DNA of 35,303 nucleotides from an uncultured Mycoplasmatota bacterium (GCA_948329525.1 CAOJBM010000010.1:1-35303), one strand, 5' to 3'; counted from the first letter of the stretch, positions 1-8,592 are shown. Notes: generated by a model from the sequence alone, not told the origin. Translations and numbers: made by a program.

Positions 1-128
1 AAAAAGGCACATAGAGAGATTTTATTTTCTAAAAAGTGATAAATTTGAGAATATAGTTTATCAAAAAATGCTAATTATTAAAATAGTAATAATTTAAAGT
101 TAAGCACATAATTTATCATTAGATGATG

Positions 129-157
129 TTGTATAAATTTTATAAAAAATATATAAT
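129..157 (+). promoter_or_regulatory. Predicted sigma-A promoter for the 78-aa coiled-coil gene
   Basis: TTGTAT at 129-134 and TATAAT at 152-157 are separated by 17 bases. The expected start of transcription, near 164, would leave a leader of only about 15 bases carrying the AAAGGA ribosome binding site (165-170). This is read from sequence alone. Confidence 0.5.
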
Positions 158-178
158 AAATGCCAAAGGAAAGATTGT

Positions 179-415
179 ATGAACGAGTTAAGTAAATTAA
201 AAGAAGAATATATGACTTTAAAAAAGCAAATTAAAGAATTATATGATAAACAAATAAAATTATATAAAGATATGATTGCAGATGAAGTATTAGTAAAACA
301 AAGAAAAAATGAATATGAAGAATTAAAAAAGCAAATTGAAGATTTACATAATAAACAAGTTAATTTATATAAAAATATGATAGTTGAAGAAAGTAGTTCT
401 TATAAACATATTTAG
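179..415 (+). CDS. Small coiled-coil protein with a 35-residue tandem duplication
   Basis: This is a 78-residue protein of unknown function. It is almost entirely charged and predicted helical, rich in Lys, Glu, Leu and Ile, with no signal peptide or membrane segment. Residues 10-36 and 45-71 are clearly duplicated: each begins EY, contains LKKQI, then KQ, LYK and MI, and ends with an acidic pair. The period of exactly 35 residues is five heptads, consistent with a continuous coiled coil. AAAGGA at 165-170 is 8 bases before the ATG and supports this start. A likely terminator follows immediately, so it appears to be its own transcription unit. It could be a structural or adaptor peptide; I do not recognise the family. 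Confidence 0.65.
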   Translation: MNELSKLKEEYMTLKKQIKELYDKQIKLYKDMIADEVLVKQRKNEYEELKKQIEDLHNKQVNLYKNMIVEESSSYKHI

Positions 416-416
416 T

Positions 417-444
417 AAAGATAAAAATAAAGCTATCTTTTTTT
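417..444 (+). terminator. Weak rho-independent terminator
   Basis: AAAGATA (417-423) pairs with TATCTTT (434-440) across a 10-base loop, followed by a run of T to 444. The stem is AT-rich, so strength is uncertain. It lies two bases after the stop of the coiled-coil gene. Confidence 0.45.
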
Positions 445-470
445 ATAATATTTTCTAATTATGGTACAAT
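442..470 (+). promoter_or_regulatory. Extended -10 promoter for the dehydrogenase-whiA unit
   Basis: TGG-TACAAT at 462-470 is an extended -10 element. The -35 position (TTTATA, 442-447) is poor. The predicted start near 477 would give a leader of about 12 bases. Confidence 0.4.
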
Positions 471-488
471 AATATTAGGTGATTATAA

Positions 489-1241
489 ATGAAAGCATTA
501 ATTACAGGTGCAAGTAGTGGTATCGGAAGAGACATGTCTTATTATATGAGCAGTTTAGGATATGACTTGTTTTTAGTTTCACGTGATAAAGAAAAGTTAG
601 AAGAAGTTAAAAGTAAATGTTCTACCAAAGTGACTATAATTTCTCTTGATTTAATTAAAGAAGAGAACTGCTTTAAGCTTTATGAAAAAGTTAAAAAAGA
701 AAACATTGATGTTTTAATAAATGGAGCAGGATTTGGTCTATTTGGAATGACTTACAAAACAGATTTAGATAGAGAATTAGAAATGATTAACCTAAATATC
801 AAAGCGGTTCATATTTTAACTAAATTATTTTTAAGTGACTTTGTTAGACGAGACAGCGGCTATATCATGAATATAGCATCGAGTGCTGGTTTTTTATCTG
901 GACCAAGGCTTAATACTTACTATGCTACGAAAAACTACGTTGCCAAATGGACGATGGCTATTTATGAAGAACTAAAACATCTAAATAGTAATGTTCACAT
1001 ATGCACTTTGTGTCCTGGTCCTGTAAGAACGAATTTCAATAAAGTAGCAGGAGGACACTTTGCTATTAAAGAAGCAAGTAGTGGGTATGTAGCTAAATAT
1101 GGAATAGATAAAATGTTCCAAAATAAACTTATTATTGTTCCTAAATTTAGTGTTAAGTTAGGCTTGTTCTTAAATAGATTTATTCCTTGGAAATTAAGTC
1201 TTAAAATAACTTATAAAATTCAAGAAAGGAAAAGTAAATAG
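489..1241 (+). CDS. Short-chain dehydrogenase/reductase, classical SDR
   Basis: A 250-residue NAD(P)-dependent oxidoreductase, the usual length for a classical SDR. The cofactor motif TGASSGIG is at residues 6-13, NGAG at 78-81, the catalytic Ser at about 131, and the YxxxK pair at Tyr144/Lys148. S31-R32 after the second beta strand resembles NADP-preferring members. Sequence style is closest to the DltE/YqjQ-type SDRs of Firmicutes; the substrate cannot be read from sequence. It is soluble and cytoplasmic. AGGTGA at 477-482 precedes the ATG. The unknown gene at 1246 starts four bases after this stop, and whiA follows, so the three are likely cotranscribed. Confidence 0.9.
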   Translation: MKALITGASSGIGRDMSYYMSSLGYDLFLVSRDKEKLEEVKSKCSTKVTIISLDLIKEENCFKLYEKVKKENIDVLINGAGFGLFGMTYKTDLDRELEMINLNIKAVHILTKLFLSDFVRRDSGYIMNIASSAGFLSGPRLNTYYATKNYVAKWTMAIYEELKHLNSNVHICTLCPGPVRTNFNKVAGGHFAIKEASSGYVAKYGIDKMFQNKLIIVPKFSVKLGLFLNRFIPWKLSLKITYKIQERKSK

Positions 1242-1245
1242 AAGT

Positions 1246-1959
1246 ATGAATATTGATTTTAATAGTATAATCAAAAAAGCAAGTGGAACAATTAATAATA
1301 TAGGAAACTCTGCTTTAAAAAGTGTTAATAAAATGGTGGCTAATATCCCTTTAGAATATGCTTATGTGGGATTTTTGGTAAGCAAAGGAATGACTTTAGA
1401 AAATAACACTTTCAATAATCAAGTAATAAGAGATTTATTTTTATATACTTATGTATCTTTAAAACCATCTTTTTTCGCTTTAATGGAAGATGGCACTTAT
1501 AAAGATTTAAGTACAGGTTTAAAATATTCGAAGCTGCAATTTGGTGACTTAATTAGTAAACATATAGCTAGGGGAGAAACTATTGATATGACAAAGTATC
1601 CGCAAATTAGTAAAAATAATTATATTGGAGTATTTAATTTAACAAAGTTTGAAAGTATTGTTGATATCGTTGTCGATAGAGAGTTAAACTCGAAGGAAAT
1701 AAATTTAAAAGTTGCTACAAAAAAGAAGAATGCTTATACTTTAGTTGAAATGGAAGGAATATATAAAAGATATAAAAAAGAAGAAAATACAGTTAATACT
1801 TTTATCGTTCCACCAGTATTAATGGATGAGCTAGATGATATCAAAACAGTTTATACCTTAGAAAGTAACTTTATGTATGAATATTATGGTAAAACTGATG
1901 CCGAAATATATAATGATTTACTTAGTAAAGCTAATGAATATTTAAAAATAAAAAGGTAA
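1246..1959 (+). CDS. Hypothetical protein between SDR and WhiA
   Basis: A 237-residue protein I do not recognise. The N-terminus (residues 1-35) is a lysine/serine/asparagine-rich helix without an obvious signal peptide. The rest is a mixed alpha/beta soluble sequence with aromatic-rich strands and an acidic C-terminal helix. It starts four bases after the SDR stop, with AGAAAGG-like sequence (about 1225-1231) inside that gene as a possible ribosome binding site, and ends 25 bases before whiA, so it is very likely in the same transcript. No catalytic motif or metal-binding cluster is visible. Confidence 0.7.
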   Translation: MNIDFNSIIKKASGTINNIGNSALKSVNKMVANIPLEYAYVGFLVSKGMTLENNTFNNQVIRDLFLYTYVSLKPSFFALMEDGTYKDLSTGLKYSKLQFGDLISKHIARGETIDMTKYPQISKNNYIGVFNLTKFESIVDIVVDRELNSKEINLKVATKKKNAYTLVEMEGIYKRYKKEENTVNTFIVPPVLMDELDDIKTVYTLESNFMYEYYGKTDAEIYNDLLSKANEYLKIKR

Positions 1960-1984
1960 ATAAAAATAAAAAAGGAGGCATAAT

Positions 1985-2920
1985 ATGACTTTTACAACAA
2001 GAGTTAAAGAAGAGATGTCAAAACTTACATATAATCGTTTAGAAGCAACTTGTGAGTTAGGAGCATTTCTAAGATATAATTCCCAAATAAAAAAAGATGC
2101 TATAAGTATAACAATTGAAAATGCCTCTGTTGCAAGAAGAATATATACTTTAACTAAAGAATTATTTAATATCAACTTAAAAATAATCGTCAGAAATCAA
2201 AAAAGATTTCGGATAAAACAAATCTATATTTTAGAAATCAAAGAGAAAGTAAACACTATTTTAGAAACATTAAATATTTATAAAGATAGGAAAAAGATTT
2301 TACCAGAAGATTATTTTTTAGAAACAGAAGAAGAAAAACTTTCCTTTATTAGAGGCTTATTTTTAGCAAGTGGTAGTTTAAATGATCCATCTACTAGTGG
2401 TTACCATTTAGAATTTACTGTTTTATCCAAAAAGGAAGCTATGTTTATAAGTAAATTACTAAAAGATTTTTATATTGTAGCTAAGATACTTAAAAGAAAT
2501 AATCATTATATGGTTTATATTAAATCAGCAGAAATGATAAGTGATTTACTAAAAATATTTGGAGCTACTAATTCTTTATTTTATTTCGAAGATATAAGAA
2601 TTTATCGTGACCACAAAAATATGGTTAACCGTCTTAACAATTGTGAACTTGCTAATGCCGAAAAAACCATTAAAACAGGACTTAAACAATTAGAAACAAT
2701 TAATTATCTGGAAGATAATGATTTAATAGATTTACTAGATGAACGAATTAAAGAAGTTATTGAATATCGCAAGAAATACCCTGAAACATCTTATAATGAA
2801 CTTGCCGAGATAATTTCTTTAGAAACAGGAAAGCAAATAGGAAAGTCTGGTATAAATCATTATTTTATTAAGATGAATAAGTTAAAAGAAAATCATCAAA
2901 AACAAAATAATAAAGTTTAA
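1985..2920 (+). CDS. whiA: DNA-binding protein WhiA
   Basis: A 311-residue WhiA homologue, close to the 316 residues of the Bacillus subtilis protein. The N-terminal half carries the degenerate LAGLIDADG-homing-endonuclease fold: N-terminal TTRVKEEMSKL and the RGLFLASGSLNDP segment near residues 125-137. The C-terminal half has the conserved YRD...NRL.NCE..N segment and a helix-turn-helix ending in GKSGINHYF. In other Firmicutes WhiA affects division, chromosome segregation and fatty-acid composition. The usual neighbours rapZ and yvcK are not here, but clpP, which lies a few genes from whiA in Bacillus, is about 2 kb away. GGAGG at 1973-1977 sets the start. Confidence 0.95.
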   Translation: MTFTTRVKEEMSKLTYNRLEATCELGAFLRYNSQIKKDAISITIENASVARRIYTLTKELFNINLKIIVRNQKRFRIKQIYILEIKEKVNTILETLNIYKDRKKILPEDYFLETEEEKLSFIRGLFLASGSLNDPSTSGYHLEFTVLSKKEAMFISKLLKDFYIVAKILKRNNHYMVYIKSAEMISDLLKIFGATNSLFYFEDIRIYRDHKNMVNRLNNCELANAEKTIKTGLKQLETINYLEDNDLIDLLDERIKEVIEYRKKYPETSYNELAEIISLETGKQIGKSGINHYFIKMNKLKENHQKQNNKV

Positions 2921-2924
2921 TTAG

Positions 2925-3638
2925 TTATATTATTACATAATCTATTGGTTTTTTGACATATTTTAATTTTTTAGAAAGTTCATATGTAATATTAGTAGTA
3001 CTGTCAATAGGAATGTCAGAGATTTTTGTATAGAAATCTCTTAAGGCTTCCCTTTGATTTTCTATATTTGGCATACTATGTGTCCAAATACTTTTAAATA
3101 ATATTAATAAGTGTGTTTTATTGTTAAAGGCTATTTTTTCTTTAACTTTTGTTGATATATAAAATGAATCTGGATCAATTAAAATAATTCTTTCTTTAGT
3201 AATAATTGTATTTTCCCTTTTTGTATCATCAACAATAATAGAATTACTAGTAAATAAATCAAATAATTTTTCTAATTCATGGAAGTTATCAAGCAAGTAA
3301 TCAACTGTTTCATATAATGGATTAATTTCTTTTTCATCATAGTATTTAGCAGTATAAGCATCAACTATAAATTTTTTCATATGTGTTTTTAACTGTACTA
3401 GTTCTTGTAAATTCATATTACTATAAATTTCTAATAATTTTATAAAATTAGGATTATCTATATCTTTTAAAATATCAAAAACATCTTCTTTTAGTTTATG
3501 TTTTTGTGGAGTTTCTGAAAAATATTCTTTAAATATTATTTCACTATTATGATATATACTTGCACATTCTCCAGCTCTCAAATATTCCATTTTATTCAAA
3601 TTTCTCAAAGGTTTTCCTAATCTATTATAATAAGCCAT
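2925..3638 (-). CDS. Protein-kinase-fold protein
   Basis: A 237-residue protein that keeps the core signature of the protein kinase fold. K37 sits in a strand (IIFKEY) suited to the ATP-binding Lys, with E51 a possible helix-C Glu. A D61-N-P-N segment resembles the kinase HPN loop. D138-x-K140-x-x-N143 matches the catalytic loop DxKxxN, and D155 in LIDPD occupies the DFG Asp position 12 residues later. No glycine-rich loop or RD-type activation segment is obvious, so it may be a small-molecule kinase or an atypical protein kinase. GGGGG at 3646-3650 (read leftward) precedes the ATG. It is convergent with whiA and divergent from the coiled-coil gene at 3771. Confidence 0.7.
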   Translation of the reverse strand: MAYYNRLGKPLRNLNKMEYLRAGECASIYHNSEIIFKEYFSETPQKHKLKEDVFDILKDIDNPNFIKLLEIYSNMNLQELVQLKTHMKKFIVDAYTAKYYDEKEINPLYETVDYLLDNFHELEKLFDLFTSNSIIVDDTKRENTIITKERIILIDPDSFYISTKVKEKIAFNNKTHLLILFKSIWTHSMPNIENQREALRDFYTKISDIPIDSTTNITYELSKKLKYVKKPIDYVII

Positions 3639-3662
3639 AACTAATCCCCCTTTTTTTGTCTT

Positions 3663-3694
3663 ATCTTACCATACTTTTTTAAAAAATGTAATTG
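3663..3694 (-). promoter_or_regulatory. Candidate promoter for the kinase-fold gene
   Basis: Read leftward, TGG-TAAGAT (the -10 hexamer is the complement of 3663-3668) forms an extended -10. A 4-of-6 -35 match (ATTACA) lies about 18 bases upstream. Confidence 0.35.
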
Positions 3695-3770
3695 CTTGAC
3701 AAAAAAACTTGCAAGATATTCAAGAATATAGTATGCTTTTGAAGTTGTGTGTTGAAAGGCGATGGATAAT

Positions 3771-5006
3771 ATGGCTAAAATTAATTACGAATTAGAAAAA
3801 GAATTGTTGATTTATGAAACTTTAAAAAAATCAATCAAAGAATTAAAAGAATATTACAAAAATAATCCTGACTCTAGAATTATCAACGAAAAAAGCACTA
3901 TTCCTTATTTAAAAGAACAAATAGATTGTTTGAAAAATATTAATAGATTTAAAATGTCTATTTTAAATCACTTTTTATATTATATAAAAAGAATTTCTAA
4001 TTCTCTTGAATTACATCGCCTTGATGGCACTTTAAAAATGCAGATTAGAATAAGTCTTTATTTGCTTTCATTTGGAATCATTGCAAGTACAAATAGTTCT
4101 TCATATAAAGAAGAACTGCTAACAGCCGAGGAACAACATGCTATTATAAATGATTTATCTAATACTATAAAAGATATTACTACTGAATTTGATGAAAAAT
4201 ATAGGGAAGAAAAAAGAATAAAAAAAGAAAGCGAAGAGCAGACTAAAAAATTATTAAAAGAAATTAATAAATCTATTGAAGAAGTTAAAATAAACGAGAA
4301 TGAGAATTATTTAAAAGAATATAGTAATTATTTTAATTTAGATAGTGAAAAAGTTATTGAAATTGCTAAAACTTTAACTAATAATTTTGAAAATGATGTC
4401 ATTATATCTATTGGAAATAAAAAAGTTACATCAAGTAATTCTGAAACTATGGCCATGTTTTTAGTATGGGATTTATATAAAAACTCATCTGATTATGGAC
4501 TGACAAAAGAAGAATTAACTACAAGTGATGAAATAAGTCATTTAAAATATGATGAAGAAGGAAAAATCATCTTACGTAATGGACTAACTTTTAGTGAGTT
4601 TATGGGTAAAGTAAGTGATAGTATTGAAAGTGATAGATGCTTTAACTTAGCTGTATCTAATTTTGAATCAGATGAACAAACTAATTCTCAATCAATTGAA
4701 AAAAATAACTTTGGGGGATGGCGTTATACAGAAGAAGAATATTTAACCAATATTTCTCCTGAAGCAGGCGTTATACAACATTGTATGAATATCGAAAAAT
4801 TACGTCTTAGAAAGCATGATAATTTAAGCGAATTTTCTGGGATTTATACTTTAAATGATAAAAAAAGCCCTAATCCTGAATGGGTGTCCAATGTTACCTC
4901 TAATATCAACTTAATAGCTTCTAATGAAGAAAAATACTTTATTTTAGAAGAAGAAATAGAAAAAGACTCTAGCGAAATAATACTTGCCATGAGTCTTAGC
5001 GAATAA
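3771..5006 (+). CDS. Hypothetical coiled-coil protein
   Basis: A 411-residue protein of unknown function. Residues about 1-45 and 125-175 are Lys/Glu-rich heptad-like helices, separated by a less charged helical region. The C-terminal 230 residues are mixed alpha/beta with many Ser, Asn and Asp. There is no signal peptide; a moderately hydrophobic stretch near residues 85-100 could be buried or membrane-associated. The GAAAGG at 3754-3759 is 11 bases from the ATG at 3771 but only 2 from the in-frame ATG at 3762, so I prefer 3771. Its last 11 bases overlap the end of clpP on the other strand. It is divergent from the kinase-fold gene, and a functional pairing is possible. Confidence 0.65.
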   Translation: MAKINYELEKELLIYETLKKSIKELKEYYKNNPDSRIINEKSTIPYLKEQIDCLKNINRFKMSILNHFLYYIKRISNSLELHRLDGTLKMQIRISLYLLSFGIIASTNSSSYKEELLTAEEQHAIINDLSNTIKDITTEFDEKYREEKRIKKESEEQTKKLLKEINKSIEEVKINENENYLKEYSNYFNLDSEKVIEIAKTLTNNFENDVIISIGNKKVTSSNSETMAMFLVWDLYKNSSDYGLTKEELTTSDEISHLKYDEEGKIILRNGLTFSEFMGKVSDSIESDRCFNLAVSNFESDEQTNSQSIEKNNFGGWRYTEEEYLTNISPEAGVIQHCMNIEKLRLRKHDNLSEFSGIYTLNDKKSPNPEWVSNVTSNINLIASNEEKYFILEEEIEKDSSEIILAMSLSE

Positions 5007-5568
5007 CTTTATCTATAACCCCATAAGCTAGGGCTTCATCTGCTTCCATATAAAAATCTCTTTCTGTGTCTTTGCAGATTTTTTTATAGGAATTTTTAGT
5101 ATTTTCTGCTAAAATTCTATTTAACTTTTCTTTGATTTTAATAATTCTTTCTGCAGCAATTTTAACATCTGTTGCTTGCCCACTAGCACCACCTAAAGGT
5201 TGATGCAGCATAATTTCAGAATTTGGAAGAGCCATTCTTTTTCCTTTTTTTCCGCAAGATAACAAAAATGCTCCCATTGAAGCTGAAAGACCAACGGATA
5301 TTGTTCTAACATCACTTTTAATAAAGTTGAAAGTATCATATATAGCAAGCCCAGCTGTCACACTGCCTCCTGGACTATTAATATAAACCGAAATATCATT
5401 ATGGTTAATAGAGTCTAGATATAAAAGTTCACTAATAATGATATTAGCGTTAATATCATCTATCTCCCCATAAATAAAGACTATCCGATCTTTTAACAAT
5501 CTCGAATATAAATCGTATGCATACTCCCTATTACTACTACGTTCAATTACTGTTGGAATAATATTCAT
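4996..5568 (-). CDS. clpP: ATP-dependent Clp protease proteolytic subunit ClpP
   Basis: A 190-residue serine protease subunit that forms the tetradecameric chamber working with ClpX or ClpC-type unfoldases in the cytoplasm. The triad is complete and at the classical numbering: Ser97 in SASMGAF, His122 in MLHQP and Asp171 in ERDFYM. The oxyanion GGS (67-69) and handle-helix region are intact. The N-terminus MNIIPTVIE matches family members without a long propeptide. AGGTGA read leftward near 5577-5582 precedes the ATG. No CtsR-type operator (paired GGTCAAA heptads) is visible upstream. The 3' end overlaps the convergent gene by 11 bases. Confidence 0.97.
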   Translation of the reverse strand: MNIIPTVIERSSNREYAYDLYSRLLKDRIVFIYGEIDDINANIIISELLYLDSINHNDISVYINSPGGSVTAGLAIYDTFNFIKSDVRTISVGLSASMGAFLLSCGKKGKRMALPNSEIMLHQPLGGASGQATDVKIAAERIIKIKEKLNRILAENTKNSYKKICKDTERDFYMEADEALAYGVIDKVIR

Positions 5569-5623
5569 AATGTTTCACCTAATAATATAATAAGTAAAGA
5601 AAAAAATAATATACTTAAAAATT

Positions 5624-5652
5624 ATGACAAATAATAAAATATTTGATAGAAT
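5624..5652 (+). promoter_or_regulatory. Predicted promoter for the TGS/uridine-kinase gene
   Basis: ATGACA (5624-5629), a 17-base spacer, and an extended -10 TGA-TAGAAT (hexamer 5647-5652). The predicted leader is about 18 bases and contains AAAGGGG (5662-5668). Confidence 0.5.
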
Positions 5653-5676
5653 AATGATAATAAAGGGGCATGTATT

Positions 5677-7323
5677 ATGAATGACACAATAAGAGTAATT
5701 TTTAATGATAATACAATTAAAGAATATAAAAAAGGGATTAACTACTATGAAATTAGTAAAGATTTTAATAACAAAATAATTGGCGTTAAAGTTAATAATG
5801 AAATAGTAGCAATGGATAAATTGGCTAATAATAATGACAAAATAGAATTCTTTGATGCTAGTGATATTAATGGTTATAAAATGAATCAGTCAGGCTTAAA
5901 ATTTGTTTTAGAAGTTGCTTTAAAAGAAACGTTTGGTGCTAATTTTGAAGTGATATATGACCATTCAATTGCTAGAGGTCTTCATATGACTATTAATTCT
6001 CCTTATCCATTTAGTAAAGATGATACAGATAAATTAAAACAAGCAATGCAAAAATTAATTGATGAAAATACAAAAATAGAGCATTTAAATGTTTCCAAAA
6101 AAGAATTGATGATGTATTATGAAAAAACAAATAACAAGGAAAAAGCTCTTAATATTCATAATGTTACTAATAACTTAGTAAGTGTCTATCGCCTAAAAAA
6201 TTATATTAATTATTTTTATACAGAAATGCCTTATAGTACAGGTTCGTTAAACCTTTTTGATTTAGTTTGGTTAGAAGATAATATTTTGGTATTACTTTAT
6301 CCGTCAAAAGAAGAAAACTCTAGTATTCCTTCATATGTAAGATATGATTCAGTTATCAAATGTTTTAATGAAAGAAAAAATTGGCTTCTTGCTATGGATA
6401 TTCCTTATTTAGCCGATTTAAATAAACAAATAACTTATAGTAATATTGAAAATATCATAAGAGCAAGTGAGATAAATTATGATAATGCCATTCATGATAT
6501 AGTTGAAGATATAATTACTAAAAAAAGTAAATATGTTATGATGGCAGGCCCATCTTCAAGTGGTAAAACGACTAGTACTAAAAAGTTAGCATTAGCACTT
6601 CGAACACGTGGATATGAACCATTAATATTGTCTATTGATAATTATTTTGTTGAGCGCGAAGACACTCCGAAATTAGAAAATGGCGAATACGACTTTGAAA
6701 GTATTAATGCTCTAGATTTAAAACTTTTAAATGAGCATTTACAAAAACTAAATAATAATGAAACAGTTGTCATTCCTGAATATAACTTTATCTTGGGAAA
6801 AAAAGAATACAATAATAAGCCAATTAAACTTGGTAATAAAGGTATAATTTTAATGGAAGGTTTACATTGCTTAAACGATGAAATGACTAAAGAAATTGAT
6901 AATTCTCTAAAATATAAAATATATATTAGTCCCTTTATTGCTTTAAATATGGATAAACACAATTACATTTCAACTACAGATTTAAGGCTCCTTAGAAGAA
7001 TTATTAGAGATAATAGAACAAGAGGAAAAGATGTTGCTTTTACAATAGGGTATTGGAATACAGTTAGAAGTGGCGAAGAAAAATATATTTACCCATTCTT
7101 AGAAAATGCTGATAAGATACTTAATACAGCACTAGTTTATGAAATTGGCGTTTTAAAAGTCTTTGTGGAACCACTTTTATACTCAGTACCGCAAGAGTCG
7201 CCATATTATGAAGAAGCAAGAAGATTAATTAATTTTCTAAAAGGGTTTTTCCCAATAGCAACAGATTTAGTTAGTAAAGATTCAATATTAAGAGAATTTA
7301 TTGGTGGAAGTTCATTTGAATAG
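5677..7323 (+). CDS. Uridine-kinase-family nucleoside kinase with N-terminal TGS/ThrRS-like domains
   Basis: A 548-residue fusion well known in Firmicutes. Residues 1-62 form a TGS (ubiquitin-like) domain. Residues about 65-250 resemble the threonyl-tRNA-synthetase second additional domain and its linker. Residues about 280-548 are a phosphoribulokinase/uridine kinase domain, with Walker A GPSSSGKT at 291-298, the substrate-site SIDNYF...REDTP, the MEGLHCLND strand and an RRIIRDNRTRG lid. It probably phosphorylates uridine or another nucleoside; the physiological substrate is not certain for this fusion type. AAAGGGG 8 bases before the ATG fixes the start. gap begins 15 bases after the stop, so cotranscription with gap is likely. 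Confidence 0.88.
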   Translation: MNDTIRVIFNDNTIKEYKKGINYYEISKDFNNKIIGVKVNNEIVAMDKLANNNDKIEFFDASDINGYKMNQSGLKFVLEVALKETFGANFEVIYDHSIARGLHMTINSPYPFSKDDTDKLKQAMQKLIDENTKIEHLNVSKKELMMYYEKTNNKEKALNIHNVTNNLVSVYRLKNYINYFYTEMPYSTGSLNLFDLVWLEDNILVLLYPSKEENSSIPSYVRYDSVIKCFNERKNWLLAMDIPYLADLNKQITYSNIENIIRASEINYDNAIHDIVEDIITKKSKYVMMAGPSSSGKTTSTKKLALALRTRGYEPLILSIDNYFVEREDTPKLENGEYDFESINALDLKLLNEHLQKLNNNETVVIPEYNFILGKKEYNNKPIKLGNKGIILMEGLHCLNDEMTKEIDNSLKYKIYISPFIALNMDKHNYISTTDLRLLRRIIRDNRTRGKDVAFTIGYWNTVRSGEEKYIYPFLENADKILNTALVYEIGVLKVFVEPLLYSVPQESPYYEEARRLINFLKGFFPIATDLVSKDSILREFIGGSSFE

Positions 7324-7338
7324 AGGAGGAAGATAAAA

Positions 7339-8349
7339 ATGATAAAAGTTGCCATAAATGGATTTGGAAGAATAGGAAGGTTAGCTTTCCGTGAAATGAT
7401 TACAGGAGTCGATTTTGACATTGTAGCTATTAATGATTTAACAGATGCCGAGACATTAGCTTACTTACTTAAATATGATACAAATCACAGGACTTTTCAT
7501 GAAGATAAGATAAGTTATGAAAATGATGAAATTATTATTAATGGTAAGAAAAGAATTAAGGTTTATGCCGAAAAAGACCCAAGTAATTTACCTTGGGCAT
7601 ATTTAGGAATAGATGTTGTTTTAGAGTGTACGGGGAAATTTACAGATTTTGAAGGTGCTCATAAACACATCGAGGCAGGAGCTAAAAAAGTTATTATCTC
7701 TGCTCCATCAAAAAGTGATGTTAAGACAATTGTTTATAATGTTAATGAAAGTATATTAGATGGAAGCGAGGAAATAATTTCTGCTGCTTCTTGTACAACT
7801 AATTGTTTAGCACCAGTGTTAAAAGTTATTGATGATAATATTGGTATAGAACGAGGATTCATGACAACTGTTCATGCTTATACAAATGACCAAGCTACAC
7901 TAGATATACCTCATAATAAAGGCATTCTTGCTCGTCGTGGTAGAGCGTGTGCTAGTAATATTGTTCCAGCATCCACTGGTGCTGCAAGTGCAATAGGTAA
8001 GGTTATTCCTTCGTTAATGGGTAAGATGGATGGAAATGCTTTTCGTGTACCTGTTAGTGATGGCTCAGTAATTGATGTTACTTTAGTCTTAAAAAGAAGT
8101 ACAACAAAAGAAGAAATTAATACCCTTTTAGAAAATAACCAAAATGAGACATTAAAATTTACAATAGAGCCAATTGTATCAAGTGATGTTATTGGTAGAA
8201 AAGTTGGAGCTTTAGTCGATGGTTTATCAACAACTGTTTTAAAAGATGGGGAGCAGGAACTTGTTAAAATTGTTGCTTGGTATGACAACGAAATGGGTTA
8301 TACTTCGCAAATGATGCGAACTGCAAAGTATATAGCTAATTTAAAGTAA
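7339..8349 (+). CDS. gap: Glyceraldehyde-3-phosphate dehydrogenase (NAD-type)
   Basis: A 336-residue phosphorylating GAPDH, converting glyceraldehyde-3-phosphate, phosphate and NAD to 1,3-bisphosphoglycerate. The NGFGRIGR Rossmann motif is at residues 7-14. The NDL triplet (32-34) is typical of NAD-preferring glycolytic enzymes. Catalytic Cys152 lies in SCTTNC with His179 in TVHAYT. Length and motifs are fully conventional. GAGGAGG at 7323-7329 precedes the ATG. In Bacillus gap is followed directly by pgk; here a hairpin terminator and two accessory genes intervene. No CggR-type repressor gene is adjacent. Confidence 0.98.
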   Translation: MIKVAINGFGRIGRLAFREMITGVDFDIVAINDLTDAETLAYLLKYDTNHRTFHEDKISYENDEIIINGKKRIKVYAEKDPSNLPWAYLGIDVVLECTGKFTDFEGAHKHIEAGAKKVIISAPSKSDVKTIVYNVNESILDGSEEIISAASCTTNCLAPVLKVIDDNIGIERGFMTTVHAYTNDQATLDIPHNKGILARRGRACASNIVPASTGAASAIGKVIPSLMGKMDGNAFRVPVSDGSVIDVTLVLKRSTTKEEINTLLENNQNETLKFTIEPIVSSDVIGRKVGALVDGLSTTVLKDGEQELVKIVAWYDNEMGYTSQMMRTAKYIANLK

Positions 8350-8353
8350 TGTT

Positions 8354-8381
8354 TTGATTGAAATGTATAATATGATAATAT
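8354..8381 (+). promoter_or_regulatory. Possible promoter downstream of gap
   Basis: TTGATT (8354-8359), 16 bases, then TGA-TAATAT (hexamer 8376-8381). It would start RNA near 8388 and read straight into the hairpin at 8427-8450, giving a short RNA of about 70 bases. It may be chance in AT-rich DNA. Confidence 0.3.
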
Positions 8382-8426
8382 CTAAATATAAAGACACGAG
8401 TGATTGCTCAGCACCTTTTGTTGACT

Positions 8427-8459
8427 GCCGATACAACTTAATGTGTCGGTCTTTTATTT
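8427..8459 (+). terminator. Terminator after gap
   Basis: GCCGATACA (8427-8435) pairs with TGTGTCGGT (8442-8450), with two G-U pairs, over a 6-base ACTTAA loop, followed by CTTTTATTT. It closes the kinase-gap transcription unit. Confidence 0.7.
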
Positions 8460-8518
8460 AATAAAACATTCTATATTTATTATAAATATTAATATAAGAA
8501 AAAAATGTTATAAAATGT

Positions 8519-8546
8519 AATTTTGTCTTCTGTATAAGACAAAATT
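8519..8546 (+). repeat. 11-bp perfect inverted repeat abutting a promoter; operator candidate
   Basis: AATTTTGTCTT (8519-8529) and AAGACAAAATT (8536-8546) are perfect inverted arms around CTGTAT. The right arm ends inside the -35 hexamer of the ATPase promoter. There is no T-run on either strand, so an operator is more likely than a terminator. Confidence 0.5.
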
Positions 8547-8573
8547 GACTTTTTGGAATAAATCATATATAAT
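8545..8573 (+). promoter_or_regulatory. Near-consensus sigma-A promoter for the AAA ATPase
   Basis: TTGACT (8545-8550), a 17-base spacer, and TATAAT (8568-8573). The predicted start near 8580 leaves about 13 bases of leader, which holds AGGAGG (8580-8585). Confidence 0.75.
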
Positions 8574-8592
8574 GAGGACAGGAGGAATAATT

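Noticed and set aside
73-94. AATTATTA/TAATAATT inverted repeat
   Set aside because: AT-only symmetry with no T-run or promoter context; likely chance.
1-103. 3' end of an upstream gene
   Set aside because: Two forward frames are open from the window edge (ending at TGA 37-39 and at about 103) and neither shows recognisable sequence, so no call is made.
3716-3729. ATATTC-AA-GAATAT palindrome before the coiled-coil gene as an operator
   Set aside because: Short and AT-rich, with no clear overlap with a convincing promoter; a similar near-palindrome at about 35213 suggests chance.
5569-5676. CtsR heat-shock operator before clpP
   Set aside because: No paired GGTCAAA-type heptads on either strand.
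7911-8288. 125-codon open frame on the minus strand inside gap
   Set aside because: It lies wholly within an unmistakable GAPDH gene, has no ribosome binding site and shows no recognisable domain.
8519-8546. Inverted repeat as a transcription terminator
   Set aside because: No T-run follows on either strand, and it overlaps a good promoter; an operator is the better reading.
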